From: DASSFG01 sp035547915
GTDB lineage: Bacteria; Planctomycetota; Planctomycetia; Pirellulales; JAICIG01
Assembly (NCBI GenBank): GCA_035547915.1
Contig: DASZTS010000009.1
Span: forward strand, 19,126-83,125
Length of the DNA stretch: 64,000 nucleotides
Direction of reading: 5' to 3'
The notes below the pieces were generated by a model. That model was not told the origin of the DNA. It saw only the letters and a program-made list of their open reading frames with translations, and made no database searches. A program made the position numbers and the translations under genes. Below are positions 24,156 to 32,935 of the stretch, piece by piece. Each line of letters begins with the position of its first letter. The first letter of the stretch is position 1.

Positions 24156-24818
24156 ATGACCAAGGTTCTTTCCATCCTCAATCAGAAGGGCGGCGTCGGC
24201 AAAACGACGCTAGCCATCCACCTCGCCACGGCAATGGCCCAGCGCGGCCGCAAGGTGCTGATGCTCGATTCCGACCCGCAGAACAGTGCGCTGGACTGGG
24301 CGGCGGCCAGGGAAGGGCATCCATTGTTCCCGGTGGTGGCGTTGCCCAAATCGTCGATTCACAAGGAGCTGCCGGCGCTCACCGAAAAATTCGACGTGGT
24401 GGTGATTGACGGCCCGCCGCGCGTCCATGACGTGGCCCGCTCGGCGATCATGGCCAGCGACCTCGTGCTGATACCGGTGCAGCCGTCGCCCTACGACGTG
24501 TGGGCCTCGAAAGAGACGCTGGTGTTGCTAAACGAGGCCGGCGTCTACAAGCCCGGCGTTAAAAGGGCATTCGTCATCAATCGTAAAATCGTAAATACGG
24601 CGATCGGCCGCGATGTAACCGACGCGTTGTCGGAATACCCGGTGCCAGTGCTTAAGACCGCGATCAGCCAGCGCGTTGCCTTCGCCGAGAGCGCGACCAG
24701 GGGGCTTACCGTTTTCGAGCTGGACCCGGACATGCCGGCCGCCCAGGAGATGAACCAGCTTACCGACGAGTTGGAGGTGCTGCTTGAGCTTAAGGCTGTG
24801 GAAAGGCTGCGCGCATGA
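24156..24818 (+). CDS. parA: ParA-family plasmid partition ATPase
   Basis: A 220-residue ParA/ParF-type ATPase without the N-terminal DNA-binding extension. The deviant Walker A QKGGVGKTT lies at ~10-18, Walker A' DSDPQNSALDW at ~38-48 and Walker B VVVIDGPP at ~80-87. It positions plasmid copies before division together with the next gene. The stop overlaps the parG start (ATGA). A partition-type repeat lies inside the gene at about 24580-24600. Confidence 0.9.
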   Translation: MTKVLSILNQKGGVGKTTLAIHLATAMAQRGRKVLMLDSDPQNSALDWAAAREGHPLFPVVALPKSSIHKELPALTEKFDVVVIDGPPRVHDVARSAIMASDLVLIPVQPSPYDVWASKETLVLLNEAGVYKPGVKRAFVINRKIVNTAIGRDVTDALSEYPVPVLKTAISQRVAFAESATRGLTVFELDPDMPAAQEMNQLTDELEVLLELKAVERLRA

Positions 24819-25093
24819 GCGGCAAGAAGGTGACGTTTTCGAGCCGGAGGCCAAGCGAGGGCCTATCGACCAGTGCGATTGATAAATGGGTGCAGCATCG
24901 CGACACCGCGCCGCCTGAGCCCGACGAGCCAAGGAAGATTAAGATGAAACGCCTGACCATCGACGTTTCGCCCAGCCTCCACCGGCGGATTAAGAGCCAG
25001 TGTGCCATCAACAATCTGCAGATGGCCGACGAAATCCGCGACCTGCTTGAAAAGCACTTCCCGGAAAACCTAGGGCAGGGGGCAACATCGTGA
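24815..25093 (+). CDS. parG: ParG-like ribbon-helix-helix centromere-binding protein
   Basis: This 92-residue protein has a flexible polar N-terminus and a C-terminal ribbon-helix-helix: MKRLTIDVSPSLHRRIKSQCAINN with QMADEIRDLLEKHF. This is the layout of ParG, which binds the centromere repeats and stimulates the ParA-type ATPase. It is translationally coupled to parA. Confidence 0.82.
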   Translation: MSGKKVTFSSRRPSEGLSTSAIDKWVQHRDTAPPEPDEPRKIKMKRLTIDVSPSLHRRIKSQCAINNLQMADEIRDLLEKHFPENLGQGATS

Positions 25094-25157
25094 ATACGAT
25101 TCGTCGTAAATACGATTCCGTCAGAGTCCCAAGCCATTCCAAGGCGTTAGGCTGACG

Positions 25158-26108
25158 ATGACCCGGCGGCGACCCCCGCAGGGCGACCAGCAGCCCGACC
25201 TGTTCGCCGCGAGTTTCGCCGACATCCCGATCCGCGACCAGCGCGACACGATGGAGCGGCCTTTTTTCAGCCTGGCAAAGCGGACGAGGCTGGAGCCCAT
25301 CGAATATAATGTCGGCAATGTCTGGGTAGAGGTCAGTGCCAACCCGCAGTTCGGCATGGCCACCATCTGGGATGCCGACATCCTGATCTGGGCGGCGACA
25401 CAGATTACCGAGGCCCTCGACCGCAACCTGTCGCCCTCGCGCACCATCCAGTTCCATCCGTATAACCTGCTGCGCTCGATCCGCCGCACGACCGGCGGCA
25501 ACGACTACGCACGACTCCGCGCCGCTTTAGAGCGCCTGGCCCATACGGCCGTCCGCACCAACATCCGCGCCAACGGCAAGAAGAAGTTTACCTCGTTTCA
25601 CTGGCTCGATAGCTGGACCGAAACCATCGACGAGAAAAGCGGCGAGCCGACCGGCATGACGGTGACACTGCCCAACTGGCTTTACGAAGGCATCACGGAG
25701 CAGGGGCTCGTGCTTACCATTCACGAAGACTACTTTTTGCTGACCGGCGGCATCGAGCGGTGGCTCTACCGCGTCGCCAGAAAGCACGCCGGCAGCCAAT
25801 TTGACGGATGGAGCTTTACCATGCGGCAGCTCTATGAAAAATCCGGCTCGACCGCCCGGCCGTCCGACTTCGCCATCGACATCCGCAAGGTCGTCGAAAC
25901 CAACCAGTTGCCGGAATACGAGCTTGCGCTCGACCGCAACGGGGAGGGGGAGGAGATCGTGCGTTTTGTCCACCGGGCACAACTGCCGATCAACCATCCC
26001 CGCCGCGAAGCAACCCGGTTCCCCGGCCGCCGCAAGGTGCCCGGCAAAGGGATTTTCGCCGAAGCGTTGAAACTCAATGCCTTGTCCCAGGATGACACGG
26101 GCGATTAG
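25158..26108 (+). CDS. repA: Replication initiator protein A (RPA/TrfA-like)
   Basis: A 316-residue initiator with the RPA family pattern: RPFFSLAKRTRLEPIEY, DADILIWAATQI, FHPYNLLRSIRR, then a second winged-helix half (FLLTGGIERWLYRVARKHAG and WSFTMRQLYEKSGS). It binds iterons and starts replication. The first iteron overlaps the end of the gene and the remaining ones lie just downstream, so the gene and origin form one module. The partition pair lies directly upstream. Confidence 0.88.
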   Translation: MTRRRPPQGDQQPDLFAASFADIPIRDQRDTMERPFFSLAKRTRLEPIEYNVGNVWVEVSANPQFGMATIWDADILIWAATQITEALDRNLSPSRTIQFHPYNLLRSIRRTTGGNDYARLRAALERLAHTAVRTNIRANGKKKFTSFHWLDSWTETIDEKSGEPTGMTVTLPNWLYEGITEQGLVLTIHEDYFLLTGGIERWLYRVARKHAGSQFDGWSFTMRQLYEKSGSTARPSDFAIDIRKVVETNQLPEYELALDRNGEGEEIVRFVHRAQLPINHPRREATRFPGRRKVPGKGIFAEALKLNALSQDDTGD

Positions 26109-26295
26109 GCGTAAATCGCCCGCCATTTCCGTAGGCGCCGCCCGCCAAATGCACCGAGCAGCTTCGCCGAGGGCTCATTCCGTCTCGCCAAGCCTGTGGA
26201 TTGCGTCGGGCGATAGGGCGCACGGCTATCGGGCGATTAGGCGTAAACGATTCGGGCGATAGGGCGCAAATCGTCGGGCTATTAGGCGCACGGGC
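26099..26295 (+). repeat. Iterons of the plasmid origin
   Basis: Five direct repeats of the pattern TCGGGCGATAGGGCGCAAAT. One lies at 26099-26118; four tandem units start at 26206, 26229, 26252 and 26274, spaced 22-23 bases, about two helical turns. Alternate units read GATTAGGCG and GATAGGGCG. They directly follow repA, where initiator-binding iterons are expected. Confidence 0.8.
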
Positions 26296-26400
26296 CGCCC
26301 GATTTTCTAAAAGGTTCAGCGACTTATTGAGCAGCTAACTGTTTAACCTTAAGAGTATATATAACTCTACTTAACGGCCGAGCCTGTGGATAACACGCCG
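26206..26400. other. oriV: Plasmid origin of replication (oriV)
   Basis: Next to the iterons is an AT-rich tract (about 26294-26375) with the palindrome AGAGTATATATAACTCT at 26353-26369, and a perfect DnaA box TGTGGATAA at 26385-26393. A near-match TGTGGATTG lies at 26195-26203 on the other side of the tandem iterons. Iterons, AT-rich unwinding region and DnaA box together define a typical iteron-type origin. Confidence 0.78.
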
Positions 26401-26619
26401 ATGTGGCTGATTCCGCTCAACACAGCTTCGCCAGAGCAAGGGTAGAGGCAGTAATGGCATTCAAGAAGAATGTTGTTGCGCTCAAAAGACCGACATTCCG
26501 AGCCGCTGGCGATGAATTAGGCTTTCAGGGGGGCCATGTAATGAATCGTGGATGTTTTTCCTGACAAGCCTTGCATGCTCACGTAATCGTCACAAAAACG
26601 GTCAATGCCAACTGTAAGT
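26394..26619. other. Gap between origin and repeat
   Basis: No gene or clear signal is visible on either strand in these ~225 bases. Confidence 0.3.
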
Positions 26620-26871
26620 TGAAGATTTCTTGACTTCCTCACCTTGCCGTCGCACTATGCCGCCCGCATGACCCGCCCCGCCAACCCGCTCAACATCGCC
26701 AGAGAAGCTCAGAACATGGCAAGGAACGCCAGTTCGTCCAACGGGCAGGTGTTCCAGACCGTAGCCGCGGTCACGATGTGCATGGTCACAGTGCTGACCG
26801 GAATGCACATGCTGGAAGAACTTTGGCGAAAACTCTACCGAAGCGATCGTCAGCAAGGCCGTGGCCGCTGA
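26620..26871 (+). pseudogene. Frameshifted copy of the small zinc-ribbon gene; left flanking repeat of the conflict island
   Basis: From 26620 the sequence (GTTGAAGATTTCTTGAC...) is homologous over about 250 bases to 36470-36720, including the upstream promoter-like part. From ATG 26669 the first 26 residues (MTRPANPLNIAREAQNMAR...) match the other copy, but an extra G in the GGGCAG region shifts the frame, so the CSNCG motif is lost. The two copies lie on either side of the methylase-GTPase module. Confidence 0.65.
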
Positions 26872-27271
26872 CACGATTCCTGGCGGTTAATCCCCACGGG
26901 ACCCCGGCTCGCCTGCGCGCTGCCCCGTGACCCGCTTGCCGGGCGGCGTCGGGACTCGCTGACGCGAGAAGATTGTGCCGCCCAGCCACGCTTTCGCTCG
27001 GCGGCCGCCCGTGAGGGCTGAACCCAAAGACTCGACGAAGGAACACCTATCCGCCGCGCCAATGCCGTGAGGCACCATGCCTTGTCAGGTTGTTGCAGTA
27101 GCGTTGCCGGCAGGGATTCCCTGGCGGGCTCGCCTGTCTCGATTCGCTTCTGCACCGTAAAGCCTGTCAGCGCAAGAGGTTGCTTGCCATCTGCTAATCG
27201 ATTACCTAGAATCGTCCGCATCACGCAGGGCGGGATGTATCGGCAATGCTGCACCAACGTCGGAGGTAAAA
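26872..27271. other. Gap before the restriction-modification gene
   Basis: About 400 bases without a gene I can support. Open frames exist on both strands but their translations are low-complexity Arg/Pro/Ser sequence. The GGAGGT at 27262-27267 serves the gene starting at TTG 27272. Confidence 0.35.
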
Positions 27272-29809
27272 TTGGGCGCACACGCGGCAGTCAGGGCGAT
27301 TCCGTCGGTCCCCATTACATGGGACCGACTCGTCGACCAAGTGGAATTCTACCGCGCCGACGCGAACCGCTTCCTGACTTCTGCCAATCGTGCAGAGCTT
27401 GGGCAGTTTTTGACTCCAGCACCGGTGGCCCGCTTCATGGCCGGCCTGTCGTCGGTAACTAGCCGCGACGTTTCCTTGCTCGATCCCGGTGCTGGTGTCG
27501 GCAGCTTGACCGCCGCTCTTGTTGCCGAACTGCTCAGCCGCAATCGCCGGCCCCGTTCAATCCGGGCAACCTTTTGCGAGGTCGATCAACAACTTGTCCG
27601 CTACCTGCGGCAAACCATCAATGACTGTCAGCAGGCATGCGAGGAGCGCGGCGTTGAGTTCCACGGCGAATTGCTCGATCAGGATTTCATCGAGACGGCC
27701 ACCAATTGGCTGGCGCCGCAACCGCTTTTTTCTGCTTCGGTCCCGACTTTCAATTCGGTCATTCTCAACCCGCCATACAGAAAAATTCAAAGCAGCTCCG
27801 ATGCTCGCTTGGCGCTTCGCACCGTCGGCATCGAGACAAGCAACCTCTATACTGCGTTTCTGTGGCTGGTTCTGAAGCTCTTGTCGCCACAGGGCGAAAT
27901 GATCGCCATTACGCCGCGGAGTTTCTGCAATGGGCCGTACTTCCGACCGTTCCGCGAAGCCCTCTTATCTGAGGCAACCATTACGCAGGTGCACGTCTTC
28001 GAGTCGCGGCGTACCGCGTTTCGCGAAGATGATGTGCTCCAGGAAAACATCATCTTCCGCGCTGTGCGGTCAAAGCAGCATACTGACCCGATCGTCATCT
28101 CAACGTCGCAAGGTCCCGACGATCCTGACATCTCGCAACGCCGCATTGAACCCGACGACCTGGTAGCCAAGGACGACCCCAACCAAGTCATTCATCTCGT
28201 TCCCGACGAGCTTCAGGGCCAGCTCGCTCGCCGTATCCGCAGCTTCTCCTCGGCACTTGGCGATCTGGACATCCAGGTCTCAACCGGCCGTGTCGTCGAT
28301 TTTCGCGCCAAGGAATACCTCATTTATGGCGAGGCCCGACCCAACGGCAAAACCGCTCCGCTCATTTATCCGACACATTTCGATAATGGATTGATTGCCT
28401 GGCCGAAGGCCGGCAAGAAACCGAATTATCTCAGCATAGCGGATGAGACGCAGCCACTGCTCGTGCCGGCAGGAGTCTATGTTCTCGTAAAGCGTTTCTC
28501 GGCCAAGGAAGAGAAACGCCGTGTCAGTGCCGCCATCATTTTGCCGGAGCAATCGCCGAAGATCGGCTTTGCCTTGGAAAACCACCTGAATTTTTACCAT
28601 GACAAAGGGCAGGGACTGACGTTAGACCTGGCCCGGGGCCTTGCCGCCTACCTGAATTCAACGCTCGTCGATTCGTTCTTCCGGCAATTCAGTGGGCACA
28701 CGCAAGTCAACGCCTCCGACCTGCGAACTCTGCCGTATCCCGATCGCCACACCCTCGAACGCGTTGGACGCCGCATTGGAGACCAGCGGCCGACGCAGGA
28801 ACTTATCGATCAACTCATAGCCAAGGAGCTCTCGCACGTGGCCCAAGACAAAGAAGATCCACTCAACGCACGCAAGCGCATCGACGAGGCGCTTGCCATC
28901 TTGAAGGTTTTAGGGTTGCCGCGAGCCCAGCAGAATGACCGATCAGCACTGACGCTACTGGCGCTGGCCGAAGTTACGCCCAAAACACCGTGGGAGTCAG
29001 CCGGTTCACCACTGATGGGCATCACGCCCATCATGGACTTTGCGAAAAACCACTACGGCACCACCTATGCACCTAACACCCGCGAAACCTTCCGGCGGCA
29101 GACTATGCACCAGTTCGTCGAAGCCGGCATCGCTCTCTACAACCCCGATGCCCCGTCGCGGCCGGTTAATTCGCCCAAGGCGGTCTACCAAATTGCTCCG
29201 TTGCTGCTCGACGTCCTGCGCAGTTACGGCACGCAGCAATGGGACGAACTTCTTCGAGACTGGCTTTCGTCGGTGGAGACACTCAAAGTCCGCTATGCCC
29301 GCGAGCGTGAGATGGCGAAAATCCCCTTGAAACTACCGACCGGCGAGCAGATTGAGCTGTCACCGGGCGGCCAGAATGTGCTAGTCGAACAGATCATCCA
29401 CGAGTTTTGCCCACGCTTTACGCCCGGCGGCCAGCCCATCTATGTGGGCGACACCGAGGAGAAATATGCCTATTTCAACAAGCCGGCGCTGCAAGTGCTC
29501 GGCGTCACCGTCGACGCGCACGGCAAAATGCCCGACGTGGTCATTCACCACACCGAAAAAAACTGGCTTGTGCTTATCGAAGCTGTCACCAGTCATGGGC
29601 CAGTCGATGGAAAACGCCGCGATGAACTGAGACGACTATTCGCCGCCTCAACCGCTCCGCTCGTTTTTGTCACCGCCTTCATGGACCGTGGCGCCATGGT
29701 TCGATTTCTTGGCGACATCTCGTGGGAGACCGAAGTCTGGGTCGCCGACGCACCCTCCCACATGATCCACTTCAATGGTGAGCGGTTTTTGGGGCCTTAT
29801 GAAGGGTAG
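27272..29809 (+). CDS. Fused N6-adenine DNA methyltransferase and BsuBI/PstI-type restriction endonuclease
   Basis: An 845-residue single-chain restriction-modification enzyme. The N-terminal half is an Eco57I-like adenine methylase: LGQFLTPAPVARFM, SAM motif DPGAGVGS (~71-78) and catalytic NPPY (~167-170). The target-recognition region follows. The C-terminal ~150 residues match BsuBI/PstI nucleases, with the PD-(D/E)xK-like core KMPDVVIHH (~752) and LIEAVTSHGPV (~769-779). In the classical BsuBI and PstI systems these are separate proteins. TTG 27272 is chosen because GGAGGT lies four bases upstream. It is 38 bases before the GASH gene, so it may be co-transcribed with the GTPase system. 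Confidence 0.85.
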   Translation: MGAHAAVRAIPSVPITWDRLVDQVEFYRADANRFLTSANRAELGQFLTPAPVARFMAGLSSVTSRDVSLLDPGAGVGSLTAALVAELLSRNRRPRSIRATFCEVDQQLVRYLRQTINDCQQACEERGVEFHGELLDQDFIETATNWLAPQPLFSASVPTFNSVILNPPYRKIQSSSDARLALRTVGIETSNLYTAFLWLVLKLLSPQGEMIAITPRSFCNGPYFRPFREALLSEATITQVHVFESRRTAFREDDVLQENIIFRAVRSKQHTDPIVISTSQGPDDPDISQRRIEPDDLVAKDDPNQVIHLVPDELQGQLARRIRSFSSALGDLDIQVSTGRVVDFRAKEYLIYGEARPNGKTAPLIYPTHFDNGLIAWPKAGKKPNYLSIADETQPLLVPAGVYVLVKRFSAKEEKRRVSAAIILPEQSPKIGFALENHLNFYHDKGQGLTLDLARGLAAYLNSTLVDSFFRQFSGHTQVNASDLRTLPYPDRHTLERVGRRIGDQRPTQELIDQLIAKELSHVAQDKEDPLNARKRIDEALAILKVLGLPRAQQNDRSALTLLALAEVTPKTPWESAGSPLMGITPIMDFAKNHYGTTYAPNTRETFRRQTMHQFVEAGIALYNPDAPSRPVNSPKAVYQIAPLLLDVLRSYGTQQWDELLRDWLSSVETLKVRYAREREMAKIPLKLPTGEQIELSPGGQNVLVEQIIHEFCPRFTPGGQPIYVGDTEEKYAYFNKPALQVLGVTVDAHGKMPDVVIHHTEKNWLVLIEAVTSHGPVDGKRRDELRRLFAASTAPLVFVTAFMDRGAMVRFLGDISWETEVWVADAPSHMIHFNGERFLGPYEG

Positions 29810-29847
29810 GCAACCACCGCCGCTCTCAACCAACACGGACCTGCAAT

Positions 29848-31032
29848 ATGCACGAAAAAGGATTCCTCCAAGCATTTCTTGATCTCCAGTTACTCGAGAT
29901 CGGTGACGATGATGCAAGGCTAGCCACGCTTCAACAAGCATCAAACGCTTTGTCCGATAGGCTGAGAACTGACCTGCCAGCTCTCGCGCGATATACGCGC
30001 GCGGCCCTGGACGAAAAGATTCCACCTGACGAACCAGTCTTTGATGAAGTCGAAGCCGCTATCAAGGAGGTTTGGAAAACGATTCGCAATAAGCACCGGA
30101 CCCGGCCCGCCACAATCATCCGGGCGGTTCTTTGGGATGCAATCCAAAGGGCTGCCAACACCGACAAAGGCGCAGCGACGGTCGTCTATGTCGCCAAAAG
30201 CGCTGTAAGATGCTCCCGGTTTGGAAACGAAGAAGCTGTATGCAAATCGTTCTTAACAGCGTTGCAACAGCGAGTCGCTGCTGACGCCGAACTTGAGTGG
30301 GAAGGGGCTTCTTCTCTCGCTGCGCCCAATTTGCCAGATTTACCAGACATCAAAGCGTTATCCCACCAATTAATGCTCGCAGTTGGGCCGGAGGGACCCG
30401 ATGGCCCCGTGGCCGGTGCAAACCCGCAGTGGCCGAGCGCGAACCGTCCATGGTCGGTTGAATTCGGCCCGCGCGCAGCGCGGGCCATCGCAGAGTCTTT
30501 TTCTGCCTACGGTGAAGCCTTATTCGATTCCCTCGTAAAGCTGCATACTCAGCAGGCATCCATTGCGAGAAAAACCAACCTGTTATGGTGGGCAAAGGCC
30601 CAATACTGCTTGACTCTTAACCGAGCATTTGACGATTTTGACGCACATACCCGTACCTTTTTCCTTGCTGTTGATGCCAGCACGATCGTACCCGGAGCTA
30701 CACCTCCTTCCCTTGAACACTACCTGCAACATGTCGTCGCGACTCAAATTCCCAATAAAACAATAAAGCTCTCTGATTTTGTTCGAGCACTCACTGACTC
30801 CAATAATGCACCGCAGGTTATAGCCGCCTTGGCACACGTACCTGTTTGCAGTGGTCGATGCGGCATTCTCGCGTATGTAAAGGAGTTAACCAGTGCCGGG
30901 TCATCGCCCTCAGCCGATACCTTTAAAACCCGTATCGGAATCGCTGCAACGACATCCATTCCTGCACCAGAATTGGCGACGCTCGTGTTTTACGAGTTGA
31001 AATCGCACGAAATTGCAAACAACGCCCCATGA
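29848..31032 (+). CDS. GTPase-associated system all-helical protein (GASH)
   Basis: A 394-residue, almost wholly helical protein without signal peptide or membrane helix. The KTNLLWWAKAQYC segment (~247-259) and the position directly before two GTPases match the GASH family. GASH proteins occur only in predicted GTPase-based conflict systems, where they may assemble with or sense for the GTPases; no activity is proven. Its stop overlaps the next start (ATGA). Confidence 0.75.
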   Translation: MHEKGFLQAFLDLQLLEIGDDDARLATLQQASNALSDRLRTDLPALARYTRAALDEKIPPDEPVFDEVEAAIKEVWKTIRNKHRTRPATIIRAVLWDAIQRAANTDKGAATVVYVAKSAVRCSRFGNEEAVCKSFLTALQQRVAADAELEWEGASSLAAPNLPDLPDIKALSHQLMLAVGPEGPDGPVAGANPQWPSANRPWSVEFGPRAARAIAESFSAYGEALFDSLVKLHTQQASIARKTNLLWWAKAQYCLTLNRAFDDFDAHTRTFFLAVDASTIVPGATPPSLEHYLQHVVATQIPNKTIKLSDFVRALTDSNNAPQVIAALAHVPVCSGRCGILAYVKELTSAGSSPSADTFKTRIGIAATTSIPAPELATLVFYELKSHEIANNAP

Positions 31033-32000
31033 TCGAACGCTTTTGCCAACAGCCAGACTGCTTCGCGGATACGGGTTGCGTATTTGGTGAAGTTGATCCA
31101 AGCAATTGCCCGCACCGCGTCGCTGACACCAATGACCCGCAGCAGCCGGATTCGTATTCAAATCGCGGCACGGTCGCTTGGAATGGCAGCCCCTTCGGTG
31201 CAGCGGATATCCAACTCCTTTCTGCCACGGCGCGGCCAGCCCTCGTTGCGATACTAGGCCCTCATAATGCTGGAAAGACGACTTTCCTGACAGCATTTTA
31301 TCTAAATCAATTTCGCGGGATGACCATTCCGCAACATTCCTTCGCCGGCTCATACACATTAAAGGGCTGGGAATCGCTCGCTGAAAGCTTACGGTATCCC
31401 AATCGTAATCGTACTTCACTTCCTTCCTTCCCGCGTCACACCCCTGTCACCAAGGACAGAGTCCCTGGCCTTCTTCATATTTCTTATCGGCGGTCCTGTG
31501 GCTCACTGCGCGATATCCTTTTCACCGATGCGCCGGGTGAATGGTTCTCCACCTGGGCAAAGAATGCCAATGACGACAGCGCGTTGGGCGCCCGCTGGGT
31601 TGTAAAGCACGCGGATCGCTTCGTATTCTTCATTGACTCGCAGGAGCTCCGTGGTGATGCAAGGGGTGAGGCGCGGCACCACATTACGTTGTTGGCTCAG
31701 CGACTGGCGGATGCACGCGGCAAACGCGCTGTCATTCTTCTATGGTCTAAATCCGATCTCGAAGTCGACGTTGACACCAAGCGTAGCATTGATGCTGTAA
31801 TGAACCGGCATTTCCCCAATGCCCCTTTGTTTGCCTTCACCGTCAAAGCCTCGCCAGAAGAATCGCAATCGACCTTGCGCGACATCGGCCTTGCGATGTA
31901 TGCCAATGAAGACGAAAAGGCGGTCGTTCTCCCGCCGCTGCCGCGCTCGGCATCTGCTGATCCCTTCCTGGCTTATCGCTATACAACACGGTCATCATGA
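31029..32000 (+). CDS. Double-GTPase system GTPase 2 (DO-GTPase2)
   Basis: A 323-residue TRAFAC-type GTPase. A Cys-rich N-terminus (C6, C11, C17, C27 with nearby His) could bind zinc. G1 is GPHNAGKTT (~77-85), G3 DAPGEW (~168-173) and the base-specificity motif is WSKSD (~240-244) instead of NKxD. Paired GTPases of this type define the DO-GTPase conflict systems. Coupled by ATGA overlap at both ends. Confidence 0.82.
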   Translation: MIERFCQQPDCFADTGCVFGEVDPSNCPHRVADTNDPQQPDSYSNRGTVAWNGSPFGAADIQLLSATARPALVAILGPHNAGKTTFLTAFYLNQFRGMTIPQHSFAGSYTLKGWESLAESLRYPNRNRTSLPSFPRHTPVTKDRVPGLLHISYRRSCGSLRDILFTDAPGEWFSTWAKNANDDSALGARWVVKHADRFVFFIDSQELRGDARGEARHHITLLAQRLADARGKRAVILLWSKSDLEVDVDTKRSIDAVMNRHFPNAPLFAFTVKASPEESQSTLRDIGLAMYANEDEKAVVLPPLPRSASADPFLAYRYTTRSS

Positions 32001-32935
32001 GTGATGCTTTACGCCCTCCCTCCGTTCTCTTAATCGGTGGTCCCAACACCGGGAAGTCGCATTTTGCCTTCCAACTGTATGGGCGTTTGCGTGCGCAGGA
32101 CTGCACACTTCGGTTACGACAGACGCCGGAGTCGGTTAATCTCTTCACAGAAGGACTTGCCTGCCTTAATAGTGGCAAAGCAGCTCAGCATACCGCTACG
32201 GGGGCTTACATCGAATGCATGCTACCGTTATCCCTGCCGGATGGCAGCTCGCTCGATCTATGTTGGCCGGACTATGGAGGTGAGCAGCTATATCAACAGA
32301 TTAAGGCAAGGACCATCGACGAGCAATGGCAACGACGGCTTCTTGCTGCCGATGGCTGGCTCCTCTTTATTCGATTATCACTCGTCCAACTTCGCAAGGA
32401 CTGGATTACAAGCCCTTTATCCTTCGACTTGCCGATAGCCGGCTCTGACATTGAACAGCAGAGACAGAAAGAACCCCAAGGAAGTGACTCCCCTCAGTTG
32501 CAGCGAAATGCTACCCAAAGCCAAGAAGATGCTGACCTGTCTGAGCAGGTACTTCTGATCGAACTGTTGCAGATGTTGTTGTATGCGGGTCATGTCGACT
32601 TGACTGAGCGGGGGCGTCGCCCGGCGCTCGGAGTTGTTCTCTCTTGTTGGGATGAGCTGAATGTTGATTCCGCTGCTGTGCCCGCGGCAGTCTTAAACGA
32701 TCGCGCGCCCCTTATTGCCCAATTCATTGATTCGCATTGGGCGCCTGATAGCTATTTCATCATGGGCTCGTCGTCCACAGAACGCGAATTAAGTAAGACG
32801 ACGCCGGATCAGGAGTTTTTACAGCGAGGTCCAGAACACTTTGGCTATTCAGTCAATATGGATGGCCGCAGAGATCGTGATTTTACGTTGCCAATTGTGA
32901 ACTTATTATCGCGGTTGGCCATCAATGAGGGTTGA
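31997..32935 (+). CDS. Double-GTPase system GTPase 1 (DO-GTPase1)
   Basis: A 312-residue GTPase with G1 GGPNTGKS (~14-21), G3 DYGGE (~92-96) and a diverged specificity motif SCWDE (~216-220). A polar Gln/Ser-rich insertion lies around 155-180. It sits between its partner GTPase and the GAP1 gene, overlapping the first by four bases and the second by eleven. Confidence 0.82.
   Translation: MSDALRPPSVLLIGGPNTGKSHFAFQLYGRLRAQDCTLRLRQTPESVNLFTEGLACLNSGKAAQHTATGAYIECMLPLSLPDGSSLDLCWPDYGGEQLYQQIKARTIDEQWQRRLLAADGWLLFIRLSLVQLRKDWITSPLSFDLPIAGSDIEQQRQKEPQGSDSPQLQRNATQSQEDADLSEQVLLIELLQMLLYAGHVDLTERGRRPALGVVLSCWDELNVDSAAVPAAVLNDRAPLIAQFIDSHWAPDSYFIMGSSSTERELSKTTPDQEFLQRGPEHFGYSVNMDGRRDRDFTLPIVNLLSRLAINEG

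Larger units (their letters stand above)
23003..25120. repeat. Dispersed palindromic repeats, candidate centromere/operator sites of the partition system
   Basis: At least eleven related sites follow the pattern CGTAAATACGATTTTGCG or its longer inverted form CGTAAAATCG...CGATTTTACG. Approximate positions: 23003, 23034, 23149, 23582, 23688, 23780, 23906, 24030, 24129, 24580 (inside parA) and 25089. The copies at 23914-23945 and 24038-24066 also share the flanking CTCAATAGCCCGA. They surround and enter the parA-parG genes, as expected for ParG-binding centromere and operator sites. Confidence 0.7.

Noticed and set aside
23003..25120. CRISPR array
   Set aside because: Repeats are palindromic, unevenly spaced, vary in sequence and occur inside genes, with no cas genes nearby; they fit partition sites.
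26850..27462. Open frames on both strands before the restriction gene
   Set aside because: Translations are Arg/Pro/Ser-rich, with no ribosome sites and no recognisable pattern.
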